From NCBI GenBank assembly GCA_002633025.1, contig NMRB01000256.1:356712-420711 (forward strand): a stretch of 64,000 bases of DNA. The letters are read 5' to 3'. The DNA comes from Notospermus geniculatus. Taxonomy: Eukaryota; Nemertea; Pilidiophora; Heteronemertea; Lineidae. Both the position numbers and the translations under genes were made by a program. The notes under the pieces were generated by a model. It had not been told where the DNA came from and ran no database searches. It saw nothing but the letters and a program-made list of their open reading frames with translations. This document shows, piece by piece, positions 24,496 through 35,017 of this stretch (positions within the stretch are counted from its first letter, which is position 1; each line of letters begins with the position of its first letter).

Positions 24496-24870
24496 GGGAG
24501 GTTTCGCAAGCGCCCGGTTGCGAACTTTTTTTTCCTAACCAATATATCCATTACGACCAACTTTTTTTTCCTAACCTGTATAGCAAAACCTAATCCTAAT
24601 CCTAATCTGAACCCTAATCCTAATACTACTCCTAAAACTAACCCTGACCCTAACCCTAACCCTTACACTTACCCTATCATTAATCCGCCATTCACTTCGT
24701 TAATTTCATTTCGTAATGGACATACTGGTTAGGAATGTATACCGGTTAGGAAAAAAAAATTCGCCGCCCGGTTAGGCCAGACGACGACGTTTATCTATTG
24801 TTTGAGTATACCCACACATGAATAGATAAACGTCGTCGTAGGGCCTAACAGGGCGCTTGCGAAACCTCCC
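24496..24870. mobile_element. Hairpin MITE family ii, with nested 245-bp element
   Basis: TA-flanked palindrome with ends GGGAGGTTTCGCAAGCGCC and an inner TTAGGCC-CGACGACGTTTATC core. Its left arm is split by the telomere-like element at 24520-24764. Without it the MITE would be about 120 bp. Confidence 0.87.
24520..24764. mobile_element. 245-bp MITE with telomere-like cargo, copy 2
   Basis: Same family and same length as the element at 11175. Exact 9-bp duplication CGCCCGGTT at 24511-24519 and 24765-24773. It is nested inside a hairpin MITE (24496-24870). Confidence 0.87.
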
Positions 24871-25551
24871 TACTATGGAAAAAAAGCCGTGTGTTTATGG
24901 CTGCTGCTTTCAAATCACATGCTTCTGCATGGCTTTGCCAACCGTTTCAAACACTTCCGATCAGATAGAGTGGGATATGTGAGCCGTAAATCCTGAACTA
25001 CGCCGGATCCCCGCATCTGCAGCAGCCTAATGTTAGTTTTGTATGATTCTGCACGCTCAGACGTAATTCGCAGATTTTTGTAGCAAAATTTTATAAAACA
25101 TTTTGAGGCCTACCTTGGTCGTCATTCATCCAAATAAACTTGTGGCCACCACTCCGTGTGTCGTCTGTGACAATAAGCATGATGGACGCCGACTCCCTCT
25201 GAGTATGAAATCAAGTGTTTAATGTATACCAGTGATGTCACGGGACTCCAACATGCCAGTAACGGGACCCCAGCCTCGCGGAGAGAAATAGTCGTCAGTC
25301 GCCGCGTCAAGTTACTAGATCGAGTTTTTCAACCAATCGTTCTAAAGTGGGTTTACGTTGCTAGCCTATTGGCTAGGCTACGGTTAGCATCGTTCGTAAC
25401 TGACGGGAAATAATCGGTCAATTTCAAGGGGGATTTCCGACATACTCTTAGCACCAAATTTCAGAGGGTTAATGGCCGTGGGGCAATCTTTACCCGTTTG
25501 GCCTCATGGAAAATTATCATTCCATAACTGTCGACAACCCGACAGTCACGA

Positions 25552-26002
25552 TATACTCTAAATTCCCACTTACCTGTCCCATTCCTGAACTCGGAAAAAA
25601 TGACCAAATCCGAAGTTGAAGATATTTGTATTTGTATTTCATTTTTCCGTCAGGGCCGACGCTATAGCATTATTGGCCCTGGTAAGTACGGTGGAGGCCA
25701 TCACAAGCTACTCATGTTCCTCACTTGGATGGGGTATTTTACTTGCCCTTGCAAAGACACAAGGTACAAGGCACCACGGCTTACTGTCCCATGCGACGGA
25801 CGTGAAGAGCCGGGAATGAAGTTGAAGTTGAAGTTGAAGATATCGCACAGCTGTCATTCTTTGCCAGGTTCGGGAGTGGGACAAGTAAGTGGACAGGACA
25901 TTACTGTTTCTGACCATACCCCCACCCAGTTATCTTCAACTCAGGATTTAGTCATTTTTTCCTAGTTCAGGAATAGGACAGGTAAGTGGGGATTGAGAGT
26001 AT
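25552..26002. mobile_element. ATACTCTAAA MITE, copy 2, with nested retroposon
   Basis: Same family, split at 25626-25829 by the AATAC-tail retroposon. Confidence 0.83.
25626..25829 (-). mobile_element. Retroposon with AATAC tail, copy 2
   Basis: Minus orientation; exact 14-bp duplication GAAGTTGAAGATAT (25612-25625, 25830-25843). Nested in the MITE 25552-26002. Confidence 0.82.
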
Positions 26003-26708
26003 AGCCTACTCGTTACAAGTGCGCCAAAGCGTCGTAAACTTGAATATATCTGTCGTTATTTGTGAAAAAAGATGTAGTGCACATAAATATAAGTTTGGCT
26101 TGAATTCGCCCGTAAAATTTCAATGCCAACACATCCTCGAACCCCGAATTATGACATAACCTGTGTACCAGTTCAATTGCAGCTGTACCAGATGACTTCC
26201 AACTATTTATAGGCTTGCATTTTGTGAAGAACGCACACTGTTATAATGTAAAAGACTCTATACTGCAGTGTATCTTGGTGACACAGTGACAGTGTGCGAC
26301 TTTTTCTGCGCATGCGCACCAAGCCTGTTTACTTGTTACAACTGTCAATCATGAGGATAGAATTTATGTCAAATGATGATGATTCTATTGAAAGATTCAT
26401 CACGCTTTGTTGATAAAAATATGAAAGAGAATTTTTGTGTTTTTTTTCTACAGCTATGATTAGGTCAGGAACTGACGCGTTAGTACAACGACCTGTCAGT
26501 GTTATTGCGTCCGTACGAGGCGCGCACATTCGGCTTCTTTATCCCCAACAAAAAAGTTATAACGATATACAGTGTAGTGTATTATGAGTTTCTATTCATT
26601 TTTTGCAATACACTGGGACCGATGGCAAAAGGAGATGAAAATACGATGGAGATAAACCTGATTTGTTGGATAAAAACATTTCGTCAGTGCAAAAATGCGA
26701 AAAAAATC

Positions 26709-26780
26709 AGGTTCCACCGAGATTTGAACTCGGATCGCAGGATTCAGAGTCCTGAGTGCTAACCATTACACCATGGAACC
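26709..26780 (-). tRNA. tRNA-Gln (anticodon CUG), array member 1
   Basis: A 72-nt cloverleaf with discriminator U. The acceptor stem GGUUCCA pairs with UGGAACC; the anticodon stem CAGGA/UCCUG closes the loop CUCUGAA, giving anticodon CUG (Gln, CAG codons). The T arm has GAGUUCAAAUCUC. A T7 run just downstream on the minus strand (26706-26700) is a Pol III terminator. The D arm and B box match animal tRNA-Gln. All stems pair, so it is probably functional. Confidence 0.93.
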
Positions 26781-27071
26781 TTTGTTGATAAAGATATGAA
26801 AGAGAATTCGTGTTTTATTCAGCTAAGAATTGATGCGTTAGTACAACCGACCTGTCAGTGTTATTGTGTCCGTACGAGGCGTGCACATTTTGGCTCCTTT
26901 AATCCCCAATACAAAAAGTTATACGAATACTGTATATGTATTATGAATTTCTATTCATATTTTTGCAATACAATGGAACCGATGGCAAAAGGAGATGAAA
27001 ATACGATGTAGGTAAACCTGATTTTGTTGGATAAAAATATTTCGTCAGCGTAAAAAAAATGCGAAAAAATC

Positions 27072-27143
27072 AGGTTCCACCGAGATTTGAACTCGGATCG
27101 CAGGATTCAGAGTCCTGAGCGCTAACCATTACACCATGGAACC
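27072..27143 (-). tRNA. tRNA-Gln (CUG), array member 2
   Basis: 72-nt gene in the second tandem unit, 363 bp from member 1. One change beside the D arm (AGCGCU for AGCACU) leaves the stems paired. T6 terminator at 27069-27064. Confidence 0.92.
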
Positions 27144-27420
27144 TTTGTTGAGAAAAATATGAAAGAGAATTCGTGTTTTATTGAGCTAAGAATTGATGCG
27201 TTAGTACAACCGACCTGTCACTGTTATTGCGTCCGTACGAGGCGTGCACATTCGGCTTCTTTATCCCAAATACAAAAAGTTATAACAATATGTACATGTA
27301 TTATGAATTTCTATTCATATATTTGCAATACAATGGAACCGATGGCAAAAGGAGATAAAAATATGATTGAGGTAAACCTGATTTTGTTGGATGAAAACGT
27401 TTCATCAGCGCGAAAAAATC

Positions 27421-27492
27421 AGGTTCTACCGAGATTTGAACTCGAATCGCAGGATTCAGAGTCCTGAGTGCTAACCATTACACCATGGAACC
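27421..27492 (-). tRNA. tRNA-Gln (CUG), array member 3, mutated
   Basis: Same 72-nt layout, but the 3' acceptor strand reads UAGAACC instead of UGGAACC, giving a C-A mismatch, and the T stem has CCGAG changed to UCGAG, giving a G-U pair. Anticodon and terminator (T6) are intact. It may be a weakened or decaying copy. Confidence 0.8.
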
Positions 27493-27899
27493 TTTGTCGA
27501 TAAAAATCCATAATAAATAGGAAGTCAACTTCCACGATTTCACAAATTTTCGACCCCAACCGGGGTCTTCCTCAGGCACTTTTCAGTTGGAGAAACCAGA
27601 AAAGTGCATCAGAAAAGTTTAGTCAGCGTTTTTGGTAGTTAGTCGCGTCTAAGAGAAAAACACCCTTTATGAATATGGCCCATTGTGTCCGTACGAGGCG
27701 TGCACATTTTGGCTTCTTTAATCCCCAATACAAAAAGTTATAACAATACATATATATGTACCGGGGTATTATGAGTTTCTATTCATTTTTTTGCAATACA
27801 ATGGAACCGATTGCAAAAGGAGATGAAAATACGATGGATGTAAAACTGATTTTGTTGGATAAAAAACATTTCGTCAGCGCAAAAAAATGCGAAAAAATC

Positions 27900-27945
27900 A
27901 GGTTCCACCGAGATTTGAACTCGGATCGCAGGATTCAGAGTCCTG
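27900..27945 (-). pseudogene. tRNA-Gln 3' fragment, split by transposon (member 4)
   Basis: The 3' part of a fourth tRNA-Gln, identical to member 1 up to the anticodon stem, where a 1422-bp element begins at 27946. The remaining 5' part lies at 29368-29396. The gene cannot make a normal tRNA. Confidence 0.93.
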
Positions 27946-29367
27946 GGGCCATATTCATAAAAGGCTGCTAAAATAGTTGCCAACTAGGGGATAGTTGGCT
28001 TCTAACTCAGTAGTTGCCTTCTTGTTAGTTGACATCTATTTTTCTATTCATAAAACAGCACTAGGAACCCTGCTAACTAGTTGCCAGCTAGAAAATAATA
28101 GTTGTGAACTAGAATGTGGGAAGACGGCCAAACCACAAAAACCACAAGATGTCACTTTCAATTTCAATGGGCTGAGTGTTTACTTTGAGGACACTAAGGT
28201 CATAGGTTCTGTAGGGGATGATGTTTTACGCATTGTGGCCAATGGCTGATATTTATAAAAGGTAGCAAATGCTTTTACTTTAAATTTTGTAGTAAATTTA
28301 CATTGAACACCAGTCATCAGGCCTATCTGTCACTGTACACGGTGTACCCCAGTTGCTCGCACGAAGAAGGGAATGTTTTGTTTGATTTGTAATTCGAACT
28401 ACACTTGTTTTTCATAATTCACAAATGTGAAGATCATGTATTAACTGGAATCAGCGACAGGGCACTTTGTAGTGCAGTTTGACTTAATGTAGGCTACTTT
28501 TAACATCAATGATTCTAATTTGTTTACCATCGCTGTCTTGGATAGGCTAAAACTTGGCCGCTCAGGGAAGAAGTGAAGTCTAAACTCAGTTACATCACGT
28601 AGATGCTCTCATTGTCATTTTGTCGTTCCATTAACAAGAGGACATTGAAAATGTCATATATGGTTCCCTAATAGGTTCATTAGATAAGAATTGAAATTGT
28701 CATATGTTAGGCCATGATGCTGATCATCAAGGTTATTGCATAATCAAAATGGGCATCCTCAATAACATAAGTTTGAGTGATATCATTTTCAAGTTTGACG
28801 ATGACGTTGACTTCTTATCATCTAGGCCTACGTCACTAGATTTGAAACATGATGGGTTATAATGGAACCCCAACAATGTATGAAAATGTTCACGATGCGT
28901 AATATTGCAGGGCACGAGTGACTTGCTGACAAGGAAGAAGAGCCTTGTATCGTTTTGTTGGATGCTCGATATCTGGGGTAACTAAGTCCGTGATGAACAT
29001 TATTTCTTCCCGTGAGAATCTGTATATATCGGAATCATTTCATCATCACTGAAGATATCTACAGGGTTTCGGCTGTCTCTAAATACTCGCTGTCGGTGTA
29101 AAGCACGGCACATTTCGCCAATTTCCACAATCTCAAGGAGTTTCCTTGCCATGTTGTCTTGTCAGTGGCAAGCAGGAAAATGAAATAGTTGGCAACTAGT
29201 GACTTAGAGGTACCCCAGATCACCTCTAACTTTAGCAGCCAACCTAGCATGCAACTAGGCCTAGCAACATTTTATGAATAACGCTTGGAAGTCAACTAGG
29301 GATAGTAGCCAACTACAGGCCAATTTAGTTGTCAACTAGGCTTAGAAGCGTTTTATGAATATGGCCC
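27946..29367. mobile_element. Harbinger-like non-autonomous element inserted in tRNA-Gln
   Basis: 1422 bp with 17-bp terminal inverted repeats GGGCCATATTCATAAAA and a 3-bp duplication CTG. Subterminal copies of an AGTTGNCAACTAG-type word lie at both ends. Some PIF/Harbinger elements are known to use CWG targets, which fits. No transposase reading frame is visible inside, so it is non-autonomous. Confidence 0.85.
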
Positions 29368-29396
29368 CTGAGTGCTAACCATTACACCATGGAACC
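29368..29396 (-). pseudogene. tRNA-Gln 5' fragment, split by transposon (member 4)
   Basis: The 5' part (acceptor strand, D arm and start of the anticodon stem) of the interrupted gene. The shared CTG (27943-27945 and 29368-29370) is the target-site duplication. Confidence 0.93.
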
Positions 29397-29673
29397 TTTG
29401 TTGATAAAAATATGAAAGAGAATTCGTGTTTTATTGAGCTAAGAATTGATGCGTTATAGTACAACCGACCTGTCACTGTTATTGCGTCCGTACGAGGCGT
29501 GCACATTCGGCTTCTTTATCCCAAATACAAAAAGTTATAACAATATGTACATGTATTATGAATTTCTATTCATATATTTGCAATACAATGGAACCGATGG
29601 CAAAAAGAGATAAAAATACGATGAAGGTAAACCTGATTTCGTTGGAAAAAACATTTCATCAGCGCAAAAAATC

Positions 29674-29745
29674 AGGTTCCACCGAGATTTGAACTCGGAT
29701 CGCAGGATTCAGAGTCCTGAGTGCTAACCATTACACCATGGAACC
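29674..29745 (-). tRNA. tRNA-Gln (CUG), array member 5
   Basis: Intact 72-nt gene with the same sequence as member 1 and a T6 terminator at 29671-29666. It lies in a tandem unit like that of member 3. Its upstream side is followed by a sequence unlike the other units. Confidence 0.93.
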
Positions 29746-29826
29746 GTTGTTCGCTTAGAACGTCATTCGTGCGATGTCTGCTTAAACGGTTCCTTGGTTC
29801 TTCAACAGACAAAAGCATGGTCAGCA

Positions 29827-30243
29827 GGGTGTGCTTCAAAAAGTGTTCCGTCCGAAAACAGAAAATTTTCATCATTCTTTTGTCTACTGGTGAAAGGCTG
29901 TTTCTTGAAACTCTACAATATTCATGTCAGATCTAGGTATCATGGAGCTCTAAATCATGGCACTGCAAACTAATTGATCTGTTAGCCCTTTAAAGTCTGA
30001 CAGCAGAAAGTAGTTTTGGTGTCGGACGGAACGATAGATTTTGCTGGTAAGCCCATTACTTTTTGATACCCTCCTTCAAATGAGTGTACACTGTACATCG
30101 CAGATGGAGAAACGAATAGTTAAAGGTCTATATTATCAAATACTACATTTGATTTTTGGAAAATCCATGGCACAAATCTTTGTGATCATTTAAAAGTTAA
30201 ATTTTGCCCCATTTTCTTGGGTGACCAATTTTGAAACACACCC
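29827..30243. mobile_element. GGGTGTGTTTCAAAA MITE, copy 2, 4-bp duplication
   Basis: 417 bp, same family, duplication AGCA (29823-29826, 30244-30247), just beyond tRNA-Gln member 5. Confidence 0.85.
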
Positions 30244-30349
30244 AGCAACGGTTCCAAGCTTTACCGTTCCATGGTGTGATGGCTAGAATCAAGGAAACTA
30301 AAACTTCGTCTTCGAGTCAGATTCATCAGACGCCTGATCCTTACTTTAG

Positions 30350-30706
30350 CTGAAAGGATTAATGTCGTCCTGGGTATATACAAAGATACCCAGGATCTCA
30401 ATCTTCACTAGAACAACCCTAGTTTCGGTAGCCGAACATCACCCAGCATCGTAGTATGACACCTGGATTCGAGCTTGTCTCGCCCGTGGTCACATGACCG
30501 CCTGAAGAATGTCATGAACAGCTACACTCAACAAGTACCGCGGCGGGAGACCGCGAGATTCCACGGGATTTCGTTCCTATAGGCACTGATAGCGGATGCT
30601 GGGTGATGTTCGGCTACCGAAACTAACACCCAGGGTATTGTTTTAGTGAAGATTGAGAGCCTGGGTAAACTTTGTATATACCCACGACGACATTTACCCT
30701 TTCAGC
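30350..30706. mobile_element. Long-arm palindromic MITE
   Basis: Arms of about 100 bp share GCTGAAAGG, TCAATCTTCACTA and GGTAGCCGAACATCACCCAG. Confidence 0.8.
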
Positions 30707-32153
30707 CTTACTTTATAAACTGTAACCACTTCATGCAAATTAGCAGACGATCATGAAAATATATCTTATAAAATAAGAGTTATGCGGGCGTCCTTGTCTT
30801 TGCTTACTTAGCTCCAAATGGCTAATCATTGACACCATTTGAATGCGCAGTTTATGCTGATGGGTCATTTTACTGTCACGTCAAGAAGTTTAAGACAAAA
30901 CATAACAGGTTTAAGAACTTAAACTAGAAAAACTGTGAGCTCTTACTTAGTTCAGGATGACACTCCATCAGATGGTAAGTTTCCACAAGAAGAAAGCTCG
31001 TTAATTTCGCCATCTCCTGTGCTGACCTATTTTGAAATGGACACTACTGTTCATTCCAGTTCCGATTGCCGCGAGGTTTATCAACGATAGCTCCGCAACG
31101 GCTGGGCCGATTTTGATGAAACATACGTCAATCGACTTGTCTTTCTTGGCGGTACAGCCATCATCACTGTCATTTTCCCGAAAAACGTAACACAAAAAAG
31201 TTCTTTCACAAATCACAGTTCGTGTTTACGGCCGAAATGGCGGCCATTTTGAAATGACGCAATGCATCGCGCACGTGTAAACTGCACTGAACAGCATAGC
31301 GAAATGAAATGGGTTTTGAGAAAGNATGCCTATAAGCATGCAATTGCTGGACTAAAATGCATTTTAGCGTTAAAACAGCTTTGAAAATATGGGCCCTAGT
31401 TTTTTACCCTAAAATATAGGTGTTTCAATCATCAGTCAAAATCTTAGATTTTTTTTGTTTAAAAATGTTAGTTTTATTCCAAAAATATAGATTTTTTGAA
31501 TAACTGGACAATCCGCTTGCCATACACGTCTGCCAAATCGATGATCTCGTTATTTAAAGCTGAACTGCATGTTCTAGAGGTACTTTGAAGCGCCTTTGCA
31601 GTTCTGTGGGCCACCATACCACGGCGCTTTGGTGTTTGTGTTCATGAAGTTCAGCTTTAACCTAGGAGGAAACTGACTAGGGCGAAAAAGAACGAGAGGG
31701 CGATGACAGAGGGTTGATAGAAGGTTCCTAAAATTTAGCACCATTTCCAGGCCTGCTCCGGTGTGAACACTTGGACCGAATGGGGGAACAACGGTGAAGC
31801 AGACCACGCAAGAATATACGCGTGGGTTTGAACTTATGGTACACAGATGCCACCTATTATTCATGTCGATTCAAGGTGTGATTGGCCGTGCTTGGTGAAC
31901 CGCATCTCTCGAACAATGAGCCTCTATAGGTGTCACCTCTGCTCTATAAGTCATCATGTGACCAAATGGTGCTCCCTATTGGTGTCATTTTGTAGGTACC
32001 GGTATATCCTTCGACCACAGTGACCAGGGTGCCACACATCGATAAACCCTGTGATATCTCTTTATGTGAAGCAGCTTATTTGAAGGCCTGCGGTTTCCAC
32101 TTTGGCCCTCCCTGAGGGCAGATCAGCACAATCGACGACACTTCGGCCACGAA
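30707..32153. other. No gene recognised
   Basis: Short frames only; one N at 31325. No repeat family was recognised here. Confidence 0.5.
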
Positions 32154-32225
32154 GGTTCCATGGTGTAATGGTTAGCACTCAGGACTCTGAATCCTGCGAT
32201 CCGAGTTCAAATCTCGGTGGAACCT
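32154..32225 (+). tRNA. tRNA-Gln (CUG), separate plus-strand copy
   Basis: Intact 72-nt tRNA-Gln in the opposite orientation, with a T5 terminator at 32234-32238. Its flanks do not match the tandem units, so it is an independent locus 2.4 kb from the array. Confidence 0.93.
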
Positions 32226-32358
32226 ATCAATTGTTTTTCGTCTCTCAGTCTCTACATCCTTTTGACACCTGTTATTTTTTATGTCCTTCGTCTTTTTTGG
32301 GGCCCCGATGGGCAAAAAACCGCGGATAATTCGACCTGCGGACGCATTTTCATCAGAA

Positions 32359-32610
32359 GTGAGTAAGAAATAAAAGTGGAAAATAAGAAGTGGGAAATTT
32401 TGCATTTTGCGCGAATTTTTCAATTTCTCAAATTGGGATAAATTTTTTTCCCATTTTGAGAAATACCGCCCGAAAAATCAGACGAAATGTGTCATTTTAA
32501 GAAAATTTCTCAAATAGGAAAAACACTTCTCCCAATTTGAGAAATTGAAAAATTCGCGCAAAATTCCAAAATTTCCCACTTCTTATTTTCCACTTTTATT
32601 TCTTACTCCC
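32359..32610. mobile_element. GGGAGTAAGAAATAAAAG MITE, copy 1
   Basis: Palindrome with AAATAAGAAGTGGGAAATTT arms and TTTGAGAAAT centre. Confidence 0.8.
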
Positions 32611-32892
32611 TTATCAACAATTCGTCTCCGATCCCGCCTTTTTATAGCGAAAGTGAAAGTAAACCTACCCTGAACGCGTATCAGTGTCGACCCTCGGCCA
32701 GTAAATGGAATCAAATAAAAATGCCGAAAGACAATCAGGAAACTGGTATTTTGTATAGAATTAAACTGGATACCCAAACTGCTCCACAGTGAGCCTTTTC
32801 AATAGATTACTCAGGCGTGTTGGTTTCACCAACTTTGCTCGAGTGTTGCTGTGAGACAGGACTGTTTAACATGTTCACGTACATGTATATTA

Positions 32893-33433
32893 GCGAGGTT
32901 TAGCACCTTTCCGACTCCGACTCCGACTTCAACTACGAGAATGAATTGTAGTCCGCTGTGGACATCCTTGATAAAAACGATATGATAGAAGTTTTCAAAT
33001 CGTCAAACACCATAAATTGAAGGCAGACAAATTTGGCCTTATAAATCGGAAGTGCGGATAAATAATGAATATTGATTAGAAGTCGTAATCCTAGTCATTA
33101 CGACTTGAAACACGACAATAGGGAGGTTGAGATCAGCGACTTATCACGGATCCTTATACGTATACGGATGGAAATGTACACAAAATTTGTCCTCGTTGTA
33201 CAGAAATCTATCCGTATACGTATAAGGATCCGTGATAAGTCGCTGATCTCAACCTCCCTATTATTTGCGATTTATGTGCACTTCCGATTACGAGTCGAAA
33301 TTATTCTGCCACAAAGTTATGGCATTTTACGATTTGCAAACGTCTATCAAATCGTTTTGATCAAGGATGTCCACAGCGGACTGCAATTCATTCTGGTAGT
33401 TGAAGCCAGAGTCGGAAAGGTGCTAAACCTCGC
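32893..33433. mobile_element. Hairpin MITE family iv
   Basis: 541-bp TA-flanked palindrome, ends GCGAGGTTTAGCACC; arms share TCCGACTC..AACTAC and GGACATCCTTGAT. It contains the family iii hairpin. Confidence 0.85.
33121..33258. mobile_element. Hairpin MITE family iii
   Basis: 138-bp palindrome, TA-flanked, ends GGGAGGTTGAGATCAGCGAC. Nested at the centre of the family iv palindrome. Confidence 0.88.
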
Positions 33434-33837
33434 TACTGATCTTGGCTGCTCAATCCGAGTCCCCAACACTTGCCAAACTCTGGCCATACAATGGGGAGTA
33501 GGGATTAATTAAACGTTATGCGACAACCACTTTCACTGGGAGTCTGTTTACATCCATAGAGACCTAACGCAAGATGGCATCACGAATAAAAAACATATCG
33601 TTAACAACGGCCATTGCACGGGTCCTTATGTTAAAGACAATTAGCGCCTATTTGGTGCGCTTTGATTATTTTTTCATAACTTTAAGAAATGTTAGCTAAT
33701 TATGTGAAGAGCTGGAACATGTGTAGCGGAGGTACGTGGGCGTTGAGATATCGGATCTGATTACTATGTAATTGGGATCTAATCCTGTCCAAGTCACCTA
33801 TTAGGTTCAATAGCACCTCTTGGTGGCGCAATACATA

Positions 33838-34275
33838 CACTGGTGGACAGAAATGTTAGGACAGTGGCCAATTTGAAGTTTGATGTAAGTTTTCTGCCTG
33901 TTAATGAATGTAATGAACTCAACTTGTGTTCATATACTGTGGGGAGGGTCCTTCTTTCCCCTTGCTACAATTTCAGTGAATTACATAATCAGTGGCAATT
34001 ATGCAATGAGGTTAATTACAATAAGGCAATTCTCGCCCTTGTTCATCAAAGGCATTTACAAGGAAATACTCGTTTTTCTTCATTTTTTCTTCATTTTTTC
34101 TCAAGAATAAAGCTTTTTATTACTCATGGTTGATGATACACTTGTGTTGCATAACATGTCTGACCAGTTATGTCATAACAAGACATGTCACGATGTGTTT
34201 AAATCACTTGAAATTAACAACAATCCGCATTGGAAGTGCAGAAATGAAAGTTAAAACATGATCAAAAATGTGTTC
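33838..34275 (+). mobile_element. Tc1-like element (CACTGGTGGACAG end), truncated
   Basis: Left end CACTGGTGGACAGAAATGTT after TA. The interior matches 47114 onward; the right terminal repeat is not found. Confidence 0.7.
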
Positions 34276-34650
34276 TGGATTTTATTCNGTCAATGCATTA
34301 CTTACCATCAACCATCATGGTAGTCCACAGCCGTTACATCGCCCCATTTCGTGAATGTTGACAGTTTGATACAACTTCTTTTTGGGGGGCTAGATATAAG
34401 AAAGGTTTGCGTTTTATTTCCGGTCAGAATGCCATGAATGAAATGATGAGCAAACACTTGAATAGAGCCGCTCCCTCTATTGTGTAAGGAGTACGTAGGA
34501 CACGGGCGTCGGTTGCTATAACCTACATTCTATTCATCCCCACACTCTCAACAGATAATATTATAAGTACATGTGCCGATTGGGGGTTCGGTAGTGGACC
34601 TGGTGGCCTCAGGTGTTACCTCTGTCATAATTGGCCAGAGTGAGATAATA

Positions 34651-35017
34651 GTGAGGTTTCGCAAACCTAGCGAAACGCGATGTACGAAATACGAAATTGG
34701 ACTTCTTTTTCCATGACATAATGTGTTTCAGGGGATGTTTGGTACCACAAATATCGCCTGCTGCAAGAGCCTCATTTAGCGTATGAGGTGAGACCGATAC
34801 CGACGGTGTATATTCAACTTAATTTATCTTTCGTTTCCACTTAGACACGAAGTGGAAATTTAAAAATTCAAGATGAACCATAGCTCTCTCGGTCTTACAT
34901 GATATGCTAAAAGACGCACTGGCAGCAGGGACATTTGTAGTACCAAGCATCTCCATGGAAAGGAAGTCCAATTTCGTATTTCCTACTTCGTGTTTCGTCA
35001 GATTTGCGAAACCTCTC
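34651..35017. mobile_element. Hairpin MITE family i, copy 2
   Basis: Same structure as the element at 23312, TA-flanked, ends GTGAGGTTTCGCAAA / TTTGCGAAACCTCTC. Confidence 0.86.

Larger units (their letters stand above)
23697..25551. other. No gene outside the MITE 24496-24870
   Basis: No coding exon with supportable splice sites or domain was recognised on either side of the nested MITE. Confidence 0.5.
26408..29745. repeat. Tandem array of about 350-363 bp units, each with one tRNA-Gln
   Basis: Units start near 26408, 26781, 27144 and 29397, with a fourth broken unit covering about 27687-27945 plus 29368-29396. Shared unit sequence includes GATATGAAAGAGAATTCGTG, a CCGTACGAGGCG block, ATGGCAAAAGGAGAT and the tRNA. 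Units are similar but not identical, so the array was made by duplication, not by an assembly echo. Between units 3 and 4 (27493-27686) sits foreign sequence with a hammerhead-like motif and a Harbinger end (TATGAATATGGCCC). Confidence 0.9.

Noticed and set aside
24358-24732. Frame rich in PNPNPN
   Set aside because: It is the translation of the degenerate CCCTAA run in the 245-bp element.
30264-30286. Further tRNA-Gln
   Set aside because: Only a 5' fragment (GTTCCATGGTGTGATGG); no anticodon or T arm follows.
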